DNA from: CAZCBJ01 sp964496705
GTDB lineage: Bacteria > Chloroflexota > Anaerolineae > Anaerolineales > Anaerolineaceae
Length of the DNA stretch: 18,393 nt
Reading direction: 5' to 3'
Assembly (NCBI GenBank): GCA_964496705.1
Contig: CAZCBJ010000063.1
Coordinates: 1 to 18,393, forward strand
Shown: positions 15,559 to 18,393 of the stretch, in pieces
How positions within the stretch are numbered: the first letter of the stretch is position 1
Layout of the letters: every line of letters begins with the position of its first letter
The notes under the pieces: generated by a model
Database searches by the model: none
What the model was told of the DNA's origin: nothing
The model's input: only the letters and a program-made list of their open reading frames with translations
Made by a program: the position numbers and the translations under genes

Positions 15559-18069
15559 ATGTTTAAATTTCCTTTCAACTTTGATTTGATCTCATTTTGG
15601 ATTGGTTTTGTAATCGCAATTCTTCTGTGGTGGTTATCTGGAAAAGTGAAATTGTGGATCGTAAAACTTAATAAATACAATCAAGATCAACAAGCAAAAA
15701 CAAAGAAGAAAAATGTCACTGCGACAGAATCTGTATATCGGCAGCAAATCTTAGCAAAAGCTCAATCCAATCATATAGCCCGATCGTTATTCACCCTTGA
15801 TGAAATTTTGGTTGAGCCAAAGCTGATCGCTCCACCTTTATATATAGTTAATCCCCAAAATTTTCACGAACCATCAACAATTGTTGATCAAACCATTCCC
15901 TATACACCGGCTTGGCCTGAACTTTCGGCATATTACCCGGTTTCAAGACTAACCCTGCCTCAAGCCTGTTATCACAATGCAAATATAGCCGTGATGGGAC
16001 AGCCGGGAAGCGGCAAAACGATCATGCTTGCAGATTTTGTATCATTAATTGCCAGAAAATCTCGTCGTGCGGGGAAATTCGCTGAATACTTACCCATTTT
16101 TTTGCATGCCTTGGATGTTCTGGAGATTTTAGAAAAGAACGATCAGCCTGACGAATGCATAATCGATCTGGCACTCAATGATTTTTCAGCCAGTCAGCAA
16201 AAAAAATTGCTGCCAGTCATTCTAAGTGCCCTAAAAGAAAATCGAGCGGTCTTTATATTGGATGGCGTTGACGAACTTATTCCCAGCCAGGTAGATTCGA
16301 TAACCGAATTCTTACGTTCCCTATTGAAAAAATATCCGCGCCTGATTACCATTTGCGCTACATCCCCAGACTACCTGGACGGCTTGTTAAAATTAGGCTT
16401 CTTCCCCCTTGTTGTTGCTGCCTGGAATAACCAGGATCGTCAAGAACTTATTATGAAATGGAGTAAGGCCTGGAATCGTCACATCATGCCAGAGCTCGTA
16501 AATAAAGCGCCCAGTTCTGAAATCAACGAAGGGCTAGTAAATGCTTGGTTGGTGGGGTTACACCCATTTTTTAATCCATTGGAGTTGACCCTCGCTCTAT
16601 GGGGTACGTATTCTGCAGATGTTACCGGATTAGAAATTATCGATCTCATCGAAGCGTATCTCCGCAGATGCGCGCCAGGCATACCGCATTTCTTGCTGGA
16701 GGTACTTGCGTCCACCTTGGTGACGCATGACAAACCCTCCTTGCCTCAATCAAACATGGAGTCCATTCTTAATAAACAACTCCCTCCCAAGCGTTCAGAA
16801 ATCTCAGATAGACCCAACGACAGCTCCATACCTGTTGGCTCGCCAGGGCGGGATCAGGCTGTGTCATCCGGCTCCAGGATCATTGCCATCCTTTTGGAGA
16901 ACAACGTCCTCCAGCTCACACAAAATGGAAATATCCGATTCGCTAATCCCTACATCGCAGGTTATCTGGCTTCTTTCCAAATGGCTGATATTTCCGAAGC
17001 GATTGTTTCGTTACCCAAATGGACGATACAAACCTGTGCACTAAATTTTGTATCAGCCCAAGGCAAGGCAAACCAATTGATGAAATCGATCCTATCTCTA
17101 GTGGATCCCACTTTATTTCGTGAGATTGGCTTGGTCAGCAGGTGGCTTAGAGATATGCCACGCAATAGTGAAGATAGAAAGAATATTGTACTTTTGCTTG
17201 CAGGCCTAATAATTAAAGATAACATCCCTGTGGAAATTCGGGCTGGTTTTGTAATTGCACTGATTCGTTCAGCAGACAACTTGGTTCTCCAAGTATTGAA
17301 TACTTTGATTAAGCATGCTTCTCCTACAATCAGATTTCTAGGTGCGATTGGTCTCGGTGCATTACGCAACAGCAAGGCTATTCAAGACCTGGTAGGACTG
17401 TATTCCGACCCGCAACAAGAAGTACGAAATGCGGCTTGCCTGGCCATATCTGCTGTTAATTCACCAGAATGCGTAGAAATTCTCGCTGAAACCCTTCTTC
17501 ATGGTGATGAATTCCTCCGTCAGGCAGCAGCCGAATCGTTCGCAAAGATGGCTAATGAGGGATACGAGATACTGAAAGACGCGGTGACGATTGATGATCT
17601 GCTGACAAGACGCGCAGCAGTCCAAGGCTTGGTTTTAATTAGAGAAGACTGGGTAAAAACCATGCTGGAGGAAATGTCAGTCAAGGACGGGCAATGGATC
17701 GTCAGAAACGCAGCCGCTCAGGCTTTGGATGTCATCCAAAAACCTTTTGCATATATCCCAAGGAGACTAACCCGCCCTGCTGAAACATCCTGGATTATTG
17801 ATTACGCAGCTCAATTAAAAATGGGGGTTCCGGCTGATGAACTGGCAGTCGAAATCTTAGTTCACGCATTACAAAATGGTTCTTCTGAGCAAAAGATTTG
17901 CTCATTACAGTATCTGATCAGAAATCCCGATGAAGGGATCATACGATTGATTTTTGATGCCCTTTATCGTCACGAGACAACATTGTCTGGTGCTGCTTAT
18001 CATGCATTATGGCTGATTGGGCTTGAGGGCGTGTCGATTCCTGCGCCCCAAAAATTTGGATATCTTTAA
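15559..18069 (+). CDS. Membrane-anchored NACHT NTPase with C-terminal HEAT-like repeats
   Basis: This is an 836-residue protein. Residues about 10-33 form one membrane helix followed by Lys-rich sequence (KLNKYNQ, KTKKKN), so the bulk should face the cytoplasm. The NACHT/STAND NTPase spans about 140-400: Walker A GQPGSGKT (147-154), Walker B FILDGVDEL (232-240, the DGxDE form typical of NACHT) and a sensor-like ICATSPDYL (265-273). A Pro/Ser/Asp-rich linker (about 405-440) leads to a helical region. From about 540 to 830 come HEAT-like repeats, clearest at IRFLGAIGLGAL (591-602), VRNAACLAISAV (622-633) and VRNAAAQALDVI (715-726). NACHT proteins are switch ATPases in signalling and, in bacteria, some are antiphage NLR-like factors. 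That function is only inferred here; a housekeeping scaffold is equally possible. It follows the zinc-ribbon gene by 3 bases. Confidence 0.88.
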   Translation: MFKFPFNFDLISFWIGFVIAILLWWLSGKVKLWIVKLNKYNQDQQAKTKKKNVTATESVYRQQILAKAQSNHIARSLFTLDEILVEPKLIAPPLYIVNPQNFHEPSTIVDQTIPYTPAWPELSAYYPVSRLTLPQACYHNANIAVMGQPGSGKTIMLADFVSLIARKSRRAGKFAEYLPIFLHALDVLEILEKNDQPDECIIDLALNDFSASQQKKLLPVILSALKENRAVFILDGVDELIPSQVDSITEFLRSLLKKYPRLITICATSPDYLDGLLKLGFFPLVVAAWNNQDRQELIMKWSKAWNRHIMPELVNKAPSSEINEGLVNAWLVGLHPFFNPLELTLALWGTYSADVTGLEIIDLIEAYLRRCAPGIPHFLLEVLASTLVTHDKPSLPQSNMESILNKQLPPKRSEISDRPNDSSIPVGSPGRDQAVSSGSRIIAILLENNVLQLTQNGNIRFANPYIAGYLASFQMADISEAIVSLPKWTIQTCALNFVSAQGKANQLMKSILSLVDPTLFREIGLVSRWLRDMPRNSEDRKNIVLLLAGLIIKDNIPVEIRAGFVIALIRSADNLVLQVLNTLIKHASPTIRFLGAIGLGALRNSKAIQDLVGLYSDPQQEVRNAACLAISAVNSPECVEILAETLLHGDEFLRQAAAESFAKMANEGYEILKDAVTIDDLLTRRAAVQGLVLIREDWVKTMLEEMSVKDGQWIVRNAAAQALDVIQKPFAYIPRRLTRPAETSWIIDYAAQLKMGVPADELAVEILVHALQNGSSEQKICSLQYLIRNPDEGIIRLIFDALYRHETTLSGAAYHALWLIGLEGVSIPAPQKFGYL

Positions 18070-18390
18070 TCACACCCCTGCTATTTTCTTGGCAACCATT
18101 TTTTGTAATGTGACCGCATCAATCCCCATTATGGTGACCAACTTTTTCTGCTTATCTCTCCCTCCAACAATTTCGATCTGATCCTTATCCACTTCAAGAA
18201 TTTCTGCAATGAAATTGATCAGATTAATATTCATATCTTCCAGTCTTGAGGCAGTCTGCAACTCGACTTGTATTGAACCATCCTCATTAATCAAGACAAT
18301 TCTATTCTTTTGCCTCTCCGGTATCACACTGATTGCTAAAGCGCTGCCGGCACCTTGGCTTTTAAAATGGAAATTTCTCTTTTTGATCAT
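18070..18390 (-). CDS. DUF167 (YggU family) protein
   Basis: This small 106-residue protein matches the DUF167/YggU family. Its core runs ISVIPERQKNRIV, EDGSIQVELQT, NLINFIAEILEVDKDQIEIVGG and KLVTIMGI; the IxIVGGxxxxxKxVxI strand pattern is characteristic. The usual dGxAN helix start is altered here to LEDMNINLINF. Function is unknown family-wide; these proteins are often fused or adjacent to YggT membrane proteins, but the upstream neighbour lies outside the window. The ATG at 18390 is three bases from the window edge, so its ribosome site cannot be judged and a longer start is possible. Its TGA (18072-18070) directly abuts the TAA of the convergent NACHT gene, with no base between. Confidence 0.85.
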   Translation of the reverse strand: MIKKRNFHFKSQGAGSALAISVIPERQKNRIVLINEDGSIQVELQTASRLEDMNINLINFIAEILEVDKDQIEIVGGRDKQKKLVTIMGIDAVTLQKMVAKKIAGV

Positions 18391-18393
18391 TTT

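Noticed and set aside
16962..17375. 137-codon minus-strand open frame
   Set aside because: It is antisense to the HEAT-repeat part of the NACHT gene, with no family features and no ribosome site of note.
1..18393. CRISPR array, insertion sequence or prophage
   Set aside because: No regularly spaced repeats, transposase or recombinase motifs, or phage structural genes were seen on either strand.

Overview
The window reads as a piece of a bacterial chromosome with moderate to low GC, most likely from Chloroflexota (Anaerolineae-like). This is inference: it rests on the mix of protein families (a DUF164/CdsZ-type zinc-ribbon protein, YfhO-like membrane proteins beside MoxR and DUF58, and an uncharacterised gene pair whose motifs resemble Anaerolineae proteins as I recall them), not on a marker gene. 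Coding density is very high. No gene-free stretch exceeds about 130 bases and no CRISPR array, insertion sequence or phage gene was seen.

Left arm, plus strand (1-4892). A 20-codon C-terminal fragment of an upstream gene ends at 60. A promoter-like element follows, then a two-gene unit (137-1714, 1729-2160) of unknown proteins with winged-helix-like segments. A tRNA-Arg(UCU) with encoded CCA lies at 2185-2261. Directly behind it come a single-domain response regulator, a large PHP phosphoesterase / AlbA_2 fusion protein and a MogA/MoaB molybdopterin adenylyltransferase, all tightly spaced.

Centre, minus strand (14756 down to 4908). Six genes overlap or sit within 13 bases of one another and look like one operon. 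In transcription order they are: GT-C-like membrane protein A1, YfhO-like protein B1, GT-C-like A2, YfhO-like B2, MoxR AAA+ ATPase, DUF58 protein. A1/A2 and B1/B2 are diverged paralogues, so the order A-B-A-B indicates duplication of a two-gene cassette. The likely job is envelope glycan or lipid-linked sugar transfer, with MoxR-DUF58 as an ATP-dependent chaperone or assembly factor; this role is inferred from family knowledge.

Right arm (14757-18393). A short divergent promoter region drives the central operon leftwards and, rightwards, a coiled-coil zinc-ribbon protein. The -10 box of that rightward promoter predicts a leaderless mRNA. Three bases later begins a membrane-anchored NACHT NTPase with C-terminal HEAT-like repeats, a bacterial NLR-like architecture. 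A DUF167/YggU protein on the minus strand abuts it tail to tail with no intergenic base.

The parts most worth follow-up are the duplicated A-B cassette, the membrane-tethered NACHT-HEAT protein, the response regulator with the PHP-AlbA_2 protein behind the tRNA, and the unknown gene pair at the left end.
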